Assembly: GCF_041529975.1 (NCBI RefSeq)
Contig: NZ_CP168030.1
Location: 2,046,001 to 2,110,000 of the forward strand
DNA from: Microbacterium maritypicum
GTDB lineage: Bacteria; Actinomycetota; Actinomycetes; Actinomycetales; Microbacteriaceae
DNA: 64,000 nt
Direction of reading: 5' to 3'
Below the pieces are notes generated by a model, which saw nothing but the letters and a program-made list of their open reading frames with translations, was not told where the DNA came from and ran no database searches. The position numbers were made by a program, and so were the translations under genes. Below, one piece after another: positions 18,435-27,586 of this stretch. Position 1 is the stretch's first letter; each line of letters opens with the position of its first letter.

Positions 18435-18675
18435 TGTTAGACTTTGGCGGGCTCCGGAGCGTCATGCTCCGGATCGAAAGAGGATTCACTTCCCACCCGC
18501 GCTTGCCGTTCAAGGCTACCGGGTCTTGCACTCCACCGGCTCCGTTCGCAAGACGGACCCGGCAGGCAGGGTGCGGAGCCGGCGTCTGAATGCCGGTGGG
18601 TGGGGACGATTCCGATTTCGCCCGTGATGCAGACAGCGTCCCGGTGGCCGAATCACATCGTCTAAGGAGTTCCGC
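18435..18675 (+). promoter_or_regulatory. Extended -10 promoter and structured leader of infC-rpmI-rplT
   Basis: TG-T-TAGACT (18435-18443) is an extended -10. A leader of about 225 bases follows without a gene. It holds an 8-bp hairpin (TCCGGAGC 18453-18460 with 18466-18473) and a long bulged hairpin (18519-18529 with 18548-18562). Such leaders commonly mediate feedback by ribosomal protein L20; that mechanism is inference here. Confidence 0.55.
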
Positions 18676-19302
<627 letters not shown>

Positions 19303-19373
19303 ATCCGCCCCAGAACTCCCGCACCGCGGGTTGACACCGTCGCCTGAGAAGGCGCCATACGAAGGAAGAGAAG

Positions 19374-19568
19374 ATGCCGAAGCAGAAGACCCACTCGGGT
19401 GCTAAGAAGCGCTTCAAGATCACCGGCAGCGGCAAGCTGAAGAAGCAGCAGGCCGGGATGCGCCACAACCTCGAGCACAAGTCGAGCCGTCGCACCCGTC
19501 GTCTGAACCAGGACCAGGTGCTCTCGAAGGCTGACACCAAGGTCGCGAAGAAGCTTCTCGGCCGCTGA
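19374..19568 (+). CDS. rpmI: 50S ribosomal protein L35
   Basis: 64 aa, highly basic. [38 protein letters not shown] is the family signature. AAGGAAGAGAAG precedes the ATG. It lies between infC and rplT in the universally conserved order. Confidence 0.97.
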   Translation: MPKQKTHSGAKKRFKITGSGKLKKQQAGMRHNLEHKSSRRTRRLNQDQVLSKADTKVAKKLLGR

Positions 19569-19603
19569 CGCGCGCCCGAACGCACGAATAGGAACACAGG
19601 AAA

Positions 19604-19990
19604 ATGGCAAGAGTCAAGCGGGCAGTAAACGCCCACAAGAAGCGCCGGGTCATCCTCGAGCGCGCAAAGGGTTACCGCGGTCAGCGTTCGCGCCTCTACC
19701 GCAAGGCCAAAGAGCAGGTCATCCACTCGCTGGTCTACTCGTACCGTGACCGTCGCAAGCGCAAGGGTGACTTCCGTCGCCTCTGGATCCAGCGCATCAA
19801 CGCTGCGGCTCGCCAGAACGGCATCACGTACAACCGCTTCATCCAGGGCCTCGGCCTCGCGGGTGTCACCGTCGACCGTCGCATGCTCGCCGACCTCGCG
19901 GTCAACGACGCTGCCACGTTCACGACGCTGGTCGAGACGGCGAAGAAGGCTCTGCCCTCCGACGTCAACGCACCGAAGTCGGCTGCGTAA
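19604..19990 (+). CDS. rplT: 50S ribosomal protein L20
   Basis: 128 aa. [38 protein letters not shown] is the typical rRNA-binding N-terminal extension. L20 is essential early in 50S assembly and often represses its own operon through the leader. It is followed by an intrinsic terminator. Confidence 0.97.
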   Translation: MARVKRAVNAHKKRRVILERAKGYRGQRSRLYRKAKEQVIHSLVYSYRDRRKRKGDFRRLWIQRINAAARQNGITYNRFIQGLGLAGVTVDRRMLADLAVNDAATFTTLVETAKKALPSDVNAPKSAA

Positions 19991-20005
19991 GCATCTCGCT
20001 TCCTA

Positions 20006-20036
20006 CGGGCGTCTTCCTTCGGGGAGGCGCCCGTTT
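20006..20036 (+). terminator. Terminator after rplT
   Basis: 12-bp stem (CGGGCGTCTTCC 20006-20017 with 20022-20033, including G-T pairs), a TTCG tetraloop, then TTT. Confidence 0.8.
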
Positions 20037-20074
20037 CGCGTATCCGGCACCCGCGGTGACCCTAGACTGTGAAC

Positions 20075-20887
20075 GTGCTGGAGAACCCCCGTTCGCCCCG
20101 AGTCCGTGCTGTCGCGAAGCTGACCAAGCGCAGCGCGCGAACCGAGACGGGCCTGTTCCTTCTGGAAGGTCCGCAGTCGGTGCGTGAAGCACTCACGTAT
20201 CGCCCGGAGGCGATCGTCGAGCTGTTCGCGACGCCGAGCGGGTGGGAGAAGCACCCGGACATCCGTGCCAAGGCCGCCGACGCCGACATCGACGTCGAGT
20301 ACGTCACCGAGTACGTATTGAACGCGATGGCCGACACGGTCACTCCGCAGGGATTGGTCGCCGTCGTCCAGCAGACACCGACCTCGGTGCGTGACATCTT
20401 CGATGCCTCGCCTCGTCTCGTGGCGATCTGCGAAGAGGTGCGCGACCCCGGGAACCTGGGCACGATCATCCGCGCGGCCGATGCGGCGGGCGCGGATGCC
20501 GTCGTGCTGACCGGCCGGACCGTCGATCCGTACAACCCGAAGGTCGTGCGCGCCACGACCGGGTCGCTGTTCCACCTCCCGGTCTCGGTCGGGGGAGACC
20601 TCGCCGACGTCGTGAAGCGCGCGCACGCCGCGGGTCTGCGCATCCTCGCCGCCGACGTGAAGGGCGCCGATCTGCTGGAAGCCCGCGCGGACGGAGTGCT
20701 CGCCGAGCCGACCGGATGGCTGTTCGGAAACGAGGCGCGGGGTCTGGAAGACGATGCCCTCGCCTTGGCCGACCAGGTGCTGCGGCTGCCGATCTTCGGC
20801 AAGGCCGAATCCCTCAATCTGGCGACCGCTGCGAGCGTCTGCCTGTACGAGAGCGCCTTCGCACAGCGGGCGACCTCTGTCGGCTGA
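20075..20887 (+). CDS. SpoU/TrmH-family RNA 2'-O-methyltransferase
   Basis: 270 aa. A substrate-binding N-terminal domain (LFLLEGPQSVREAL) is followed by a SPOUT knot: CEEVRDPGNLGTIIRAADAAGADAVVL, TTGSLFHLPV, LFGNEARGL, LPIFGKAESLNLATAASVCLYE. It 2'-O-methylates rRNA or tRNA; the target is unknown. TAGACT (20063-20068) lies 6 bases before GTG 20075. The earlier GTG 20069 directly abuts the -10 and would not be transcribed from it. Confidence 0.9.
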   Translation: MLENPRSPRVRAVAKLTKRSARTETGLFLLEGPQSVREALTYRPEAIVELFATPSGWEKHPDIRAKAADADIDVEYVTEYVLNAMADTVTPQGLVAVVQQTPTSVRDIFDASPRLVAICEEVRDPGNLGTIIRAADAAGADAVVLTGRTVDPYNPKVVRATTGSLFHLPVSVGGDLADVVKRAHAAGLRILAADVKGADLLEARADGVLAEPTGWLFGNEARGLEDDALALADQVLRLPIFGKAESLNLATAASVCLYESAFAQRATSVG

Positions 20888-20922
20888 CGTCCGGCCGACG
20901 AAGGAAGCGGGTCACAGGGTCG

Positions 20923-21594
20923 ATGAGGATTCTGATCGTCGAAGACGACGACCGTGTCGCTGGGGCGCTCGAAGCATTCCTCGCGCGGTCGGGCTACGCG
21001 ACCGTGCGCGCCTCCGATGGGGCGTCGGCGCTGGCTCTCCTCGGCGCTGACACCGAGGTCGTGCTCCTCGATCTGGGACTCCCCGACATGGACGGCGTCG
21101 ACCTGTGCCGCCGCATCCGCGGACGCTCCGAGGTTCCGATCATGATCGTGACCGCGCGCAACCAGGTCGCCGAGCGCATCAAGGGACTGCGTGCCGGCGC
21201 CGATGACTTCGTGGTGAAGCCCTATGACGTGCATGAGCTTCTGGCCAGGATCGAGGCCGTGACCCGGCGTTCGCGGCCGATGCGCCCGGATTCCGACGCG
21301 CGGGTGCTGCTCCTCGGGGGCTCGCTGGAGATCGACCTCGTCGGGCGGCAGGTCCTGGTCGACGGTGCGCCGATCGAGCTCACCCGCAAGGAGTTCGACA
21401 TCATCGCGGTGCTCGCACGCTATCCGGGTGTGGCGGTTCCGAAGGAGCGTCTCATCCGTGAGGTGTGGAACACGGACTGGCGGGGCTTCGGGCATTCCCT
21501 CGAGGTGCACGTCGGGGCGATCAGGAAGAAGACCCGATCCCGCGGTGTGATCGAGACCGTGCGCGGCGTCGGCTACCGTCTCGTGGGGTCCTGA
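20923..21594 (+). CDS. OmpR-family response regulator
   Basis: 223 aa. Receiver at 1-115 with acidic pocket EDDD, phospho-acceptor Asp50 (EVVLLDLGLPDMDG), Thr in IVTARN and Lys in VVKPYD. C-terminal winged helix (LTRKEFDIIAVLARYPGVAVPKERLIREVW). It forms an operon with the histidine kinase 3 bases downstream and a TAXI lipoprotein gene. The regulon is unknown, but 11-bp direct repeats downstream of the operon resemble OmpR-family sites. Confidence 0.93.
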   Translation: MRILIVEDDDRVAGALEAFLARSGYATVRASDGASALALLGADTEVVLLDLGLPDMDGVDLCRRIRGRSEVPIMIVTARNQVAERIKGLRAGADDFVVKPYDVHELLARIEAVTRRSRPMRPDSDARVLLLGGSLEIDLVGRQVLVDGAPIELTRKEFDIIAVLARYPGVAVPKERLIREVWNTDWRGFGHSLEVHVGAIRKKTRSRGVIETVRGVGYRLVGS

Positions 21595-21597
21595 GCC

Positions 21598-22974
21598 GTG
21601 CGTCGACGTCTGGTCATCGTCTTCCTCGTCCCGCTCGTGGCGATCCTGGTCGCTCTGGGCGGTGCGGCCGGATGGAGTGCGGCCCGGAGCGTGCAGCAGT
21701 CGTTCTACACGCAGCAGCTCGGCGACCTCGGCTACTTCATCACCAGCGCGCGTCAAGCGCTTCGATCGGGCAGCGCGGCGGTGATCGATGCCGAGGTCGT
21801 CCGTTTCGAGGAGGTGTACGGCATCGAGGTGACGGTCTTCGATCTCGGCGGTGCCCCCTGGGCGGCGGGGGAGCATGGCTCGACCGTGCTCGCGGAGGAG
21901 GACGCGGAACGGGTGCGGCTGGCGCTGTCCGGGCGACGCGCCGAGCAGCCGGCGGCCGTTTTCCCCTGGACGGTGGCGGATGCCGCGCTGGCGGAGCCGG
22001 TCTTCGACGACGGCGACGTGATCGGGGCCGTGCTGGTCGCCGGAGATGTCGACGCCCCCCGGGCCGCGATCGTGCAGCAGCTTCTGATCATCTCCGCCAT
22101 CGCGCTGGTGCTGATCGCGCTGGGCGTGCTGCTCGTCTTCCGGCTCGCCCGATGGGTGCTGTCCCCGGTGAGGCGGTTGGACGAGGCGATGGTGGCCATC
22201 GAGCGGGGCGAGATGGACGCGCGTGTCCCCGAGGATGCCGGGCCACCGGAGCTCCGCCGCATGGCGCAGGTGTTCAACGGCATGGCCGACGAGATCGAGC
22301 GCGTCATGACGCGACAGCAGGAGTTCGCGCTGAACGCCTCCCACGAGTTGCGCAACCCGCTCAATGCGCTGCTCCTGCGCGTGGAGCACCTCGCGACCGG
22401 GCTCGGGCGGGAGTGGCGCGACGACGTGGAGGAGACGAGGGAGGAGGGGCGTCGGATGACGCGGATCCTCGAGACACTGCTCGGCCTCGCACGCGGCGGG
22501 CGCGTGGACACCACGATCTCCGCCGTCGACCTCGCGACTCTGTCCGCCCGCCGTCTCGAGGCCTGGCGCGACGTCGCCGGGCAGCGGGGGATCGCCCTGC
22601 GTTCGGCGGGGGACCCGTCGGTGATGAGCGTGACCGACCGGACGGTCGTGGAGAGCGCGCTGGACGCCGTGATCGACAACGCCGTGAAGTTCTCGCCGGA
22701 CGGTGCGTGGATCGGCATCGGAGCGCATCGCGAGGGAGACGTCTGTCGGATCACGGTCCGCGATCATGGTCCGGGGCTGTCCGCCGAGCAGGCGGCGGCG
22801 GCGACGGACAGGTTCTGGCGGAGCGCCGAGAGCGCGGACACGCCGGGCTCCGGACTCGGACTCGCGATCGCGAGCGACCTGCTGGCGACGGTCGGCGGCG
22901 AGGTGGCGGTGGCAGCGGCCGACGGCGGTGGACTCGAGGTCGTGCTGCTGCTCCCCGACAGGACGACCCCATGA
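21598..22974 (+). CDS. Sensor histidine kinase
   Basis: 458 aa. Helix 1 at about 4-26, an extracytoplasmic sensor domain at about 27-160, helix 2 at about 164-186, then HAMP. The phospho-acceptor is His249 in NASHELRNPLNAL. HATPase boxes are DNAVKFSPDG (N), DHGPGLS (G1) and GSGLGLAIA (G2). GTG 21598 follows the regulator by 3 bases. It overlaps the downstream TAXI gene as ATGA, so a shared stoichiometry and a sensing partnership are likely. Confidence 0.92.
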   Translation: MRRRLVIVFLVPLVAILVALGGAAGWSAARSVQQSFYTQQLGDLGYFITSARQALRSGSAAVIDAEVVRFEEVYGIEVTVFDLGGAPWAAGEHGSTVLAEEDAERVRLALSGRRAEQPAAVFPWTVADAALAEPVFDDGDVIGAVLVAGDVDAPRAAIVQQLLIISAIALVLIALGVLLVFRLARWVLSPVRRLDEAMVAIERGEMDARVPEDAGPPELRRMAQVFNGMADEIERVMTRQQEFALNASHELRNPLNALLLRVEHLATGLGREWRDDVEETREEGRRMTRILETLLGLARGGRVDTTISAVDLATLSARRLEAWRDVAGQRGIALRSAGDPSVMSVTDRTVVESALDAVIDNAVKFSPDGAWIGIGAHREGDVCRITVRDHGPGLSAEQAAAATDRFWRSAESADTPGSGLGLAIASDLLATVGGEVAVAAADGGGLEVVLLLPDRTTP

Positions 22975-23933
22975 TGGCCGTTGGGCGGCGGGTGGTCGCC
23001 GGAATCCTCTCGGTCCTGCTGCTCGGGGCGCTCACCGCATGCAGCCAGCGCGCGAGCGAGTGGACCGACGCCGAGTACGCGATCGCGGCGGGCGGCCCCA
23101 CGGGGGTCTACTACGACTACGGGAGCCATCTCGCCGAGGCGCTCTCTGCAGACCTGGACATCAGGATCGTCGGGCAGGAGACGGCCGGGTCCGTGGACAA
23201 CCTGCTGCGCGTGGAGTCCGGTGAGGCGCTGCTGGGCTTCGCGCAGGGCGATGCGGCAGCCGATGCCGTGGCGGGAACCGGCGCCTTCGACGCGCCCCTC
23301 CAGGTGCGGGCTCTGGCGCGTCTCTACGACGAGTACGTGCAGGTCGTCGTGCGCGGAGACTCCGACATATCGAGTCTCCCGGAGCTGGAGGGGCGCACCG
23401 TGTCGCTCGGTGCGGAGAACTCCGGGGTGAACGTGATCGCCTCACGCGTCCTCGACACCGCCGGCGTCGGCATCGGGTCCGTCCGCGATCCCCAGCTCGA
23501 CCTCGGGGAGTCGATCGCCGCGATGGAGCGCGGCGAGATAGACGGGTTCTTCTGGGTGGGTGGGCTGCCGACACCGGGAATCGCGGCGCTCTCGCAGACC
23601 ATGTCCGTGCGCCTGCTCCCGATCGAGCAGGATTGGGTGAACGAGGTGAACGACCGCTACTCGGATGCCTATCGACCCGCCGATGTCCCCGCCGGCACCT
23701 ACGGCATCGCTGCCTCGGCGCCGACCATGGCAGTGCCGAACTACCTCGTCACGAGTTCCTCTACCCCGGACGGCGTCGCGCGCGACATCCTGACCGGACT
23801 GTTCGATGCCCGCTTGCGGATCGCGGGGGAGGTCCCGACCGCCGCGCTGCTGGATCGTCGATCGGCGATCTTCACCGGCCCGGTTCCGTTGCATCCGGGC
23901 GCGGTCGAGTACTACCGGGACCTGCGCGGCTGA
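22971..23933 (+). CDS. TAXI-family solute-binding lipoprotein
   Basis: 320 aa. Signal peptide with lipobox LTAC (Cys at about residue 26). The mature protein has the TAXI-TRAP receptor pattern: YAIAAGGPTGVYYDYGSHLAEAL, VGQETAGSVDNLLRV, ALLGFAQGDAAADA, GRTVSLGAENSGVNVIASRVL. TAXI receptors bind small acids such as glutamate for TRAP transporters, but no TRAP permease is present here. Coupling to a histidine kinase suggests it acts as an extracytoplasmic sensor, or serves a permease elsewhere. ATG 22971 and ATG 22974 are both in frame. Confidence 0.85.
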   Translation: MMAVGRRVVAGILSVLLLGALTACSQRASEWTDAEYAIAAGGPTGVYYDYGSHLAEALSADLDIRIVGQETAGSVDNLLRVESGEALLGFAQGDAAADAVAGTGAFDAPLQVRALARLYDEYVQVVVRGDSDISSLPELEGRTVSLGAENSGVNVIASRVLDTAGVGIGSVRDPQLDLGESIAAMERGEIDGFFWVGGLPTPGIAALSQTMSVRLLPIEQDWVNEVNDRYSDAYRPADVPAGTYGIAASAPTMAVPNYLVTSSSTPDGVARDILTGLFDARLRIAGEVPTAALLDRRSAIFTGPVPLHPGAVEYYRDLRG

Positions 23934-23936
23934 CTG

Positions 23937-23955
23937 CTCAAGAAATCCTCAAGAA
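23937..23955. promoter_or_regulatory. 11-bp-spaced direct repeat, candidate response-regulator site
   Basis: CTCAAGAA at 23937-23944 and again at 23948-23955, phase 11. This is the usual phasing for OmpR-family dimers. It follows the stop of the TAXI gene; no obvious gene starts nearby except gluA at 24187. Confidence 0.3.
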
Positions 23956-24186
23956 GTCTGACACCGGGCCCTCGGCTCTGCCAGTGTGAGGTCGATCGCG
24001 CGCGATCGGATCCTGCAGCTCCGCTGTCGCTGGGGGGCGAGGCCGCAGGACGATCCCGCGGCCCGTGGGGGCGGGCCGTGGGGTACCCGTGCAAAGCAGC
24101 ATTGGTACCGCGATCAGGTGATTACGAACGTGTAAATCTCACCGAGGCGCCTGGAGACCCGCGTCCGACGTGGCTAGTTTGGAGAA

Positions 24187-24936
24187 ATGATGACCTCTGA
24201 TACACCCCTCGTCGTGGTCGAGAACGTCCAGAAGCACTACGGAGATTTCCAAGCTCTCGCCGACATCGACCTCACGGTCAACTCGGGAGAGGTCGTCGTC
24301 GTGATCGGCCCGTCCGGGTCCGGCAAGTCGACCCTGTGTCGCACGATCAACCGACTCGAGACGATCACCAGCGGCACGATCCGCATCGACGGCAAGGAGC
24401 TCCCCGCCGAGGGCAAGGGCCTCGCACACCTCCGTGCGGACGTCGGCATGGTGTTCCAGTCGTTCAACCTGTTCGCCCACCTCACGATCCTCGAGAACGT
24501 GACCCTGGGACCGATGAAGGTCCGGGGCCTCAAGAAGGCGGATGCCGAGAAAGAGGCGATGATCCTGCTCGAGCGCGTCGGCGTCGCACAGCAGGCATCC
24601 AAGCTTCCCGCGCAGCTCTCCGGCGGCCAGCAGCAGCGTGTGGCGATCGCCCGGGCGCTCGCGATGCAGCCCAAGGTGATGCTCTTCGACGAGCCGACCA
24701 GCGCGCTCGACCCCGAGATGATCAACGAGGTCCTCGACGTCATGGTCGAGCTGGCTCACGAGGGAATGACCATGATCGTCGTCACGCACGAGATGGGCTT
24801 CGCTCGGAAGGCGGCCGACCGTGTCGTCTTCATGGCCGACGGGCGGATCGTGGAGGAGGCGACTCCGGAGGAGTTCTTCACGCACCCGAAGAGCGACCGT
24901 GCCAAGGACTTCCTCTCGAAGCTCCTCACGCACTGA
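24187..24936 (+). CDS. gluA: Glutamate/polar amino-acid ABC transporter ATPase (GluA-like)
   Basis: 249 aa. Walker [12 protein letters not shown]-loop [12 protein letters not shown], signature [16 protein letters not shown], Walker [14 protein letters not shown]-loop VVTHEMGF. It energises uptake of a polar amino acid. The order ATPase, binding protein, permease, permease matches corynebacterial gluABCD, which imports glutamate; substrate is inferred from that. TAGTTT lies 6 bases before ATG 24187. An upstream 16-bp palindrome (23993-24008) lies in the leader region. Confidence 0.88.
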   Translation: MMTSDTPLVVVENVQKHYGDFQALADIDLTVNSGEVVVVIGPSGSGKSTLCRTINRLETITSGTIRIDGKELPAEGKGLAHLRADVGMVFQSFNLFAHLTILENVTLGPMKVRGLKKADAEKEAMILLERVGVAQQASKLPAQLSGGQQQRVAIARALAMQPKVMLFDEPTSALDPEMINEVLDVMVELAHEGMTMIVVTHEMGFARKAADRVVFMADGRIVEEATPEEFFTHPKSDRAKDFLSKLLTH

Positions 24937-25000
24937 CGCCCGACCACACTGACGCCCGACCACACAGACCCTGCACACACAGCACACGAAGGAGACGCAC

Positions 25001-25915
25001 ATGCGACGCACACGGACACTGGCAGGCATCGGAATCGCAGCGGTGGCACTGCTCGCGCTCACGGCCTGCAACAGCGGCACGCCGTCGAGCTCGGGGGCCC
25101 CGGAAGACGGCGGCGAGGAGGAGACCTCCGGCACGCCGTGGACGGTCCTCGAGGATGTCAGCATCGACGGGAGCCCGACGTTCGATCGGATCTCGTCCTC
25201 CGGCACGATCAAGGTCGGAGTGAAGGAAGACCAGCCCGGCCTCGGCTACCTCGACCCGGTGACCGGAGACCGCACCGGTTTCGACGTCGACATCGCCCGC
25301 TGGATGGCGGCATCGCTCGGCGTCGACCCGGAGACGATCGAATTCACGGCGATCGCCTCGGCGAACCGCGAGCAGGCGATCGTGAACGGCGACATCGACT
25401 ACTACGTCGGCACCTACTCGATCACCGACAAGCGCAAGGAGCAGATCTCCTTCGCCGGTCCGTACTTCCTGACCGGACAGGGCCTCCTCGTCGGAGCCGA
25501 CAGCGACATCGCGAGCGTCGACGACCTGAGCGACTCGACCACGGTGTGCTCGGCGACCGGCTCGACGCCGATCCAGAACATCAAGGAGAACTACCCCGAC
25601 GTCCCGACCAAGGAGTACGACACGTACTCGAAGTGCGTCGAGGACCTCAAGAACGGGCAGGTCGACGCCGTCACCACCGACGAGGCGATCCTCATCGGTT
25701 ACGCGGCGCAGGACCCGGAGAAGCTGAAGGTCGTCGGCGAGCCGTTCAGCGAGGAGCGCTACGGCATCGGACTCGCCAAGGGCGATGACGCGCTGGCCGA
25801 GTACTTCAACACCCAGCTGACCGACGGTGGCGACATCTGGCAGCAGATCTTCGACAACAACCTCGGTGCCTCCGGCGTCAAGGCGACGCAGCCTGAGGTC
25901 GACCCGATCGGTTGA
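25001..25915 (+). CDS. gluB: Amino-acid ABC transporter binding lipoprotein (GluB-like)
   Basis: 304 aa. Signal peptide with lipobox LTAC (Cys at about residue 23), then an acidic Gly/Ser spacer. The SBP_bac_3 fold follows: IKVGVKEDQPGLGYLDPVTGDRTGFDVDIARWMA. The Arg/Asp pair typical of glutamate/glutamine binders appears as AIVNGDIDYYVGTYSIT and GQVDAVTTDEAI. AAGGAGA precedes the ATG. A 16-base direct repeat (CTGACGCCCGACCACA) fills the gap from gluA. Confidence 0.88.
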   Translation: MRRTRTLAGIGIAAVALLALTACNSGTPSSSGAPEDGGEEETSGTPWTVLEDVSIDGSPTFDRISSSGTIKVGVKEDQPGLGYLDPVTGDRTGFDVDIARWMAASLGVDPETIEFTAIASANREQAIVNGDIDYYVGTYSITDKRKEQISFAGPYFLTGQGLLVGADSDIASVDDLSDSTTVCSATGSTPIQNIKENYPDVPTKEYDTYSKCVEDLKNGQVDAVTTDEAILIGYAAQDPEKLKVVGEPFSEERYGIGLAKGDDALAEYFNTQLTDGGDIWQQIFDNNLGASGVKATQPEVDPIG

Positions 25916-25997
25916 TCGCATGGGGGCGGCCGACACCATCGGCCGCTCCCATCCGTCAGCAGGGCCATCGCGAGAACACGAATCGACAGGAGCAGCC

Positions 25998-26645
25998 GTG
26001 GGAGTCATCAGCGACCACCTCGATCTCTGGGGTGAAGCACTGTGGGGAACGATCGTGCTGTTCCTGGGCGGCGGCCTCATCGCCCTGGTGCTGGGACTGA
26101 TCGTGGGAGCGGCACGGGTGTCCCCGGTGCCGATCGCCCGCGCAGTCGGGGGCATCTACGTCAACTGGATCCGTAACACCCCGCTCACCCTCGTGATGTT
26201 CTTCTTCGCGTTCTGCCTGCCGATCCTTCTCGGCGAGCGGGTCAACTCCCTGCTGCTCGCAGTCATCGCACTCGGGCTCTACACCGCGACCTACGTCGCC
26301 GAGGCTCTGCGCGCCGGCATCAACACGGTGCCGGTCGGGCAGGCCGAGGCAGCGCGAGCGATCGGTCTCAACTTCGGTCAGGTCATGCGCTACGTCGTCC
26401 TGCCGCAGGCCACGCGCTCGGTGGTCCCGCCGATGATGAGCGTCCTCATCGCCCTCATGAAGAACACCACGGTGGCGGCCGGCTTCTCGGTCGTCAATCT
26501 CGGCACCATCCGCGCGGCACTCAGTGAGCGCGGCGAGAACGCGCTCGTCGTCCTGCTGTGGGTCATGGTCATCTTCGTGGTCCTGGTGCTGCTGCTTGCC
26601 TGGGTGCAGCGAACGCTCGAGAACAAGTGGAGGATCGCGCGATGA
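25998..26645 (+). CDS. gluC: Amino-acid ABC transporter permease (GluC-like)
   Basis: 215 aa, about five helices. The EAA loop reads VGQAEAARAIGLNFGQVMRYVVLPQA, which contacts the ATPase. NWIRNTPLTLVMFF is the His/Glu/Gln-permease signature. GTG 25998 with AGGAG upstream was chosen; there is an 82-base gap after gluB. It overlaps gluD as ATGA. Confidence 0.88.
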   Translation: MGVISDHLDLWGEALWGTIVLFLGGGLIALVLGLIVGAARVSPVPIARAVGGIYVNWIRNTPLTLVMFFFAFCLPILLGERVNSLLLAVIALGLYTATYVAEALRAGINTVPVGQAEAARAIGLNFGQVMRYVVLPQATRSVVPPMMSVLIALMKNTTVAAGFSVVNLGTIRAALSERGENALVVLLWVMVIFVVLVLLLAWVQRTLENKWRIAR

Positions 26646-27544
26646 GTTCCGTCCTGTTCGACGTCCCCGGCCCCCGTGCCATCGCCCGCAACCGCCTCAT
26701 CGGAGTCGCGACGGTGCTCGTCGTCCTCGCCGTGCTCGGCTGGGTCGTGTGGCGGCTGTTCGCCACCGGGCAGTTCACCGCAGAGAAGTGGAACATCTTC
26801 ACGTTCTCCGCCGTCTGGGTCCGTTTCGGCGAAGGCCTGCTGGCCACGCTGGCCGCCTTCGGGGCCGCCGGCGTCGGTTCGATCATCCTCGGCTTCGTGC
26901 TCGGCATCGGTCGTCTCTCGGAGCATGCCTGGGTGCGTGAGCCGGTCCGCTGGATCATCGAGGTGCTGCGGGCCGTGCCCGTCCTCGTGCTCATGATGCT
27001 GCTGTACTACGGCCTTCCCGTGCTCGGCGTGAAGATGCCGCCCTACTGGGCGGTCGTGATCGCGCTCATCGTCTACAACGGGTCGGTGCTCGCCGAGGTG
27101 CTGCGGGCCGGCATCGAGTCGCTGCCCCGCGGACAGTCCGAGGCGGGATACGCGATCGGACTGCGCAAGACCGGGGTGATGTACTTCATCCTGATCCCGC
27201 AGGCCGTGCGGGCCATGATGCCCGTGATCATCGCGCAGCTCGTCGTCGCGCTGAAGGACACTGCGCTCGGGTTCATCATCACGTACCAGGAACTCCTCTA
27301 CGTGATCAACCAGATCGGCAACCAGGCGCCCTACGGCTCCCCGTTGATCCCCGCCGCGATCATCGGCGGATCGATGTACGTGGCCGTGTGTCTCCTGCTC
27401 TCCTACGTCGCCTACCGCCTGCAGCGTCGCGCCAAGCGCTCGCCGAAGGCCGGACCCGCAGTGCCCGATCCCCGTCAGCACGGCGGCGAGACGAACACCT
27501 CGCTCATCGTGCTGCAGGGGGACGGGGCCGAGCCGACGCGCTGA
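26642..27544 (+). CDS. gluD: Amino-acid ABC transporter permease (GluD-like)
   Basis: 300 aa. Helix near 20-45, then the permease domain with EVLRAVPVLVLMMLLYYGLPVLG and EAA loop RGQSEAGYAIGLRKTGVMYFILIPQA. The C-terminal ~45 residues (KRSPKAGPAVPD onward) form a hydrophilic tail. It pairs with GluC to form the heterodimeric channel and ends 42 bases before pheS. Confidence 0.88.
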   Translation: MSSVLFDVPGPRAIARNRLIGVATVLVVLAVLGWVVWRLFATGQFTAEKWNIFTFSAVWVRFGEGLLATLAAFGAAGVGSIILGFVLGIGRLSEHAWVREPVRWIIEVLRAVPVLVLMMLLYYGLPVLGVKMPPYWAVVIALIVYNGSVLAEVLRAGIESLPRGQSEAGYAIGLRKTGVMYFILIPQAVRAMMPVIIAQLVVALKDTALGFIITYQELLYVINQIGNQAPYGSPLIPAAIIGGSMYVAVCLLLSYVAYRLQRRAKRSPKAGPAVPDPRQHGGETNTSLIVLQGDGAEPTR

Positions 27545-27586
27545 TCAGCGAAAGGGACCCACGCGCCCCCGGTAGACTCGATTCTC

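Noticed and set aside
20069..20074. GTG 20069 as the RNA methyltransferase start
   Set aside because: It directly follows the TAGACT -10 box, too close to be in a transcript from that promoter.
24049..24085. CGGCCCG/CGGGCCG hairpin upstream of gluA as a terminator
   Set aside because: A 7-bp stem without a T-run; could be chance in GC-rich DNA.
23986..24135. 49-aa GTG ORF between the TAXI gene and gluA
   Set aside because: No ribosome-binding site, no recognisable domain, composition follows the palindromic GC-rich DNA. Kept as intergenic.
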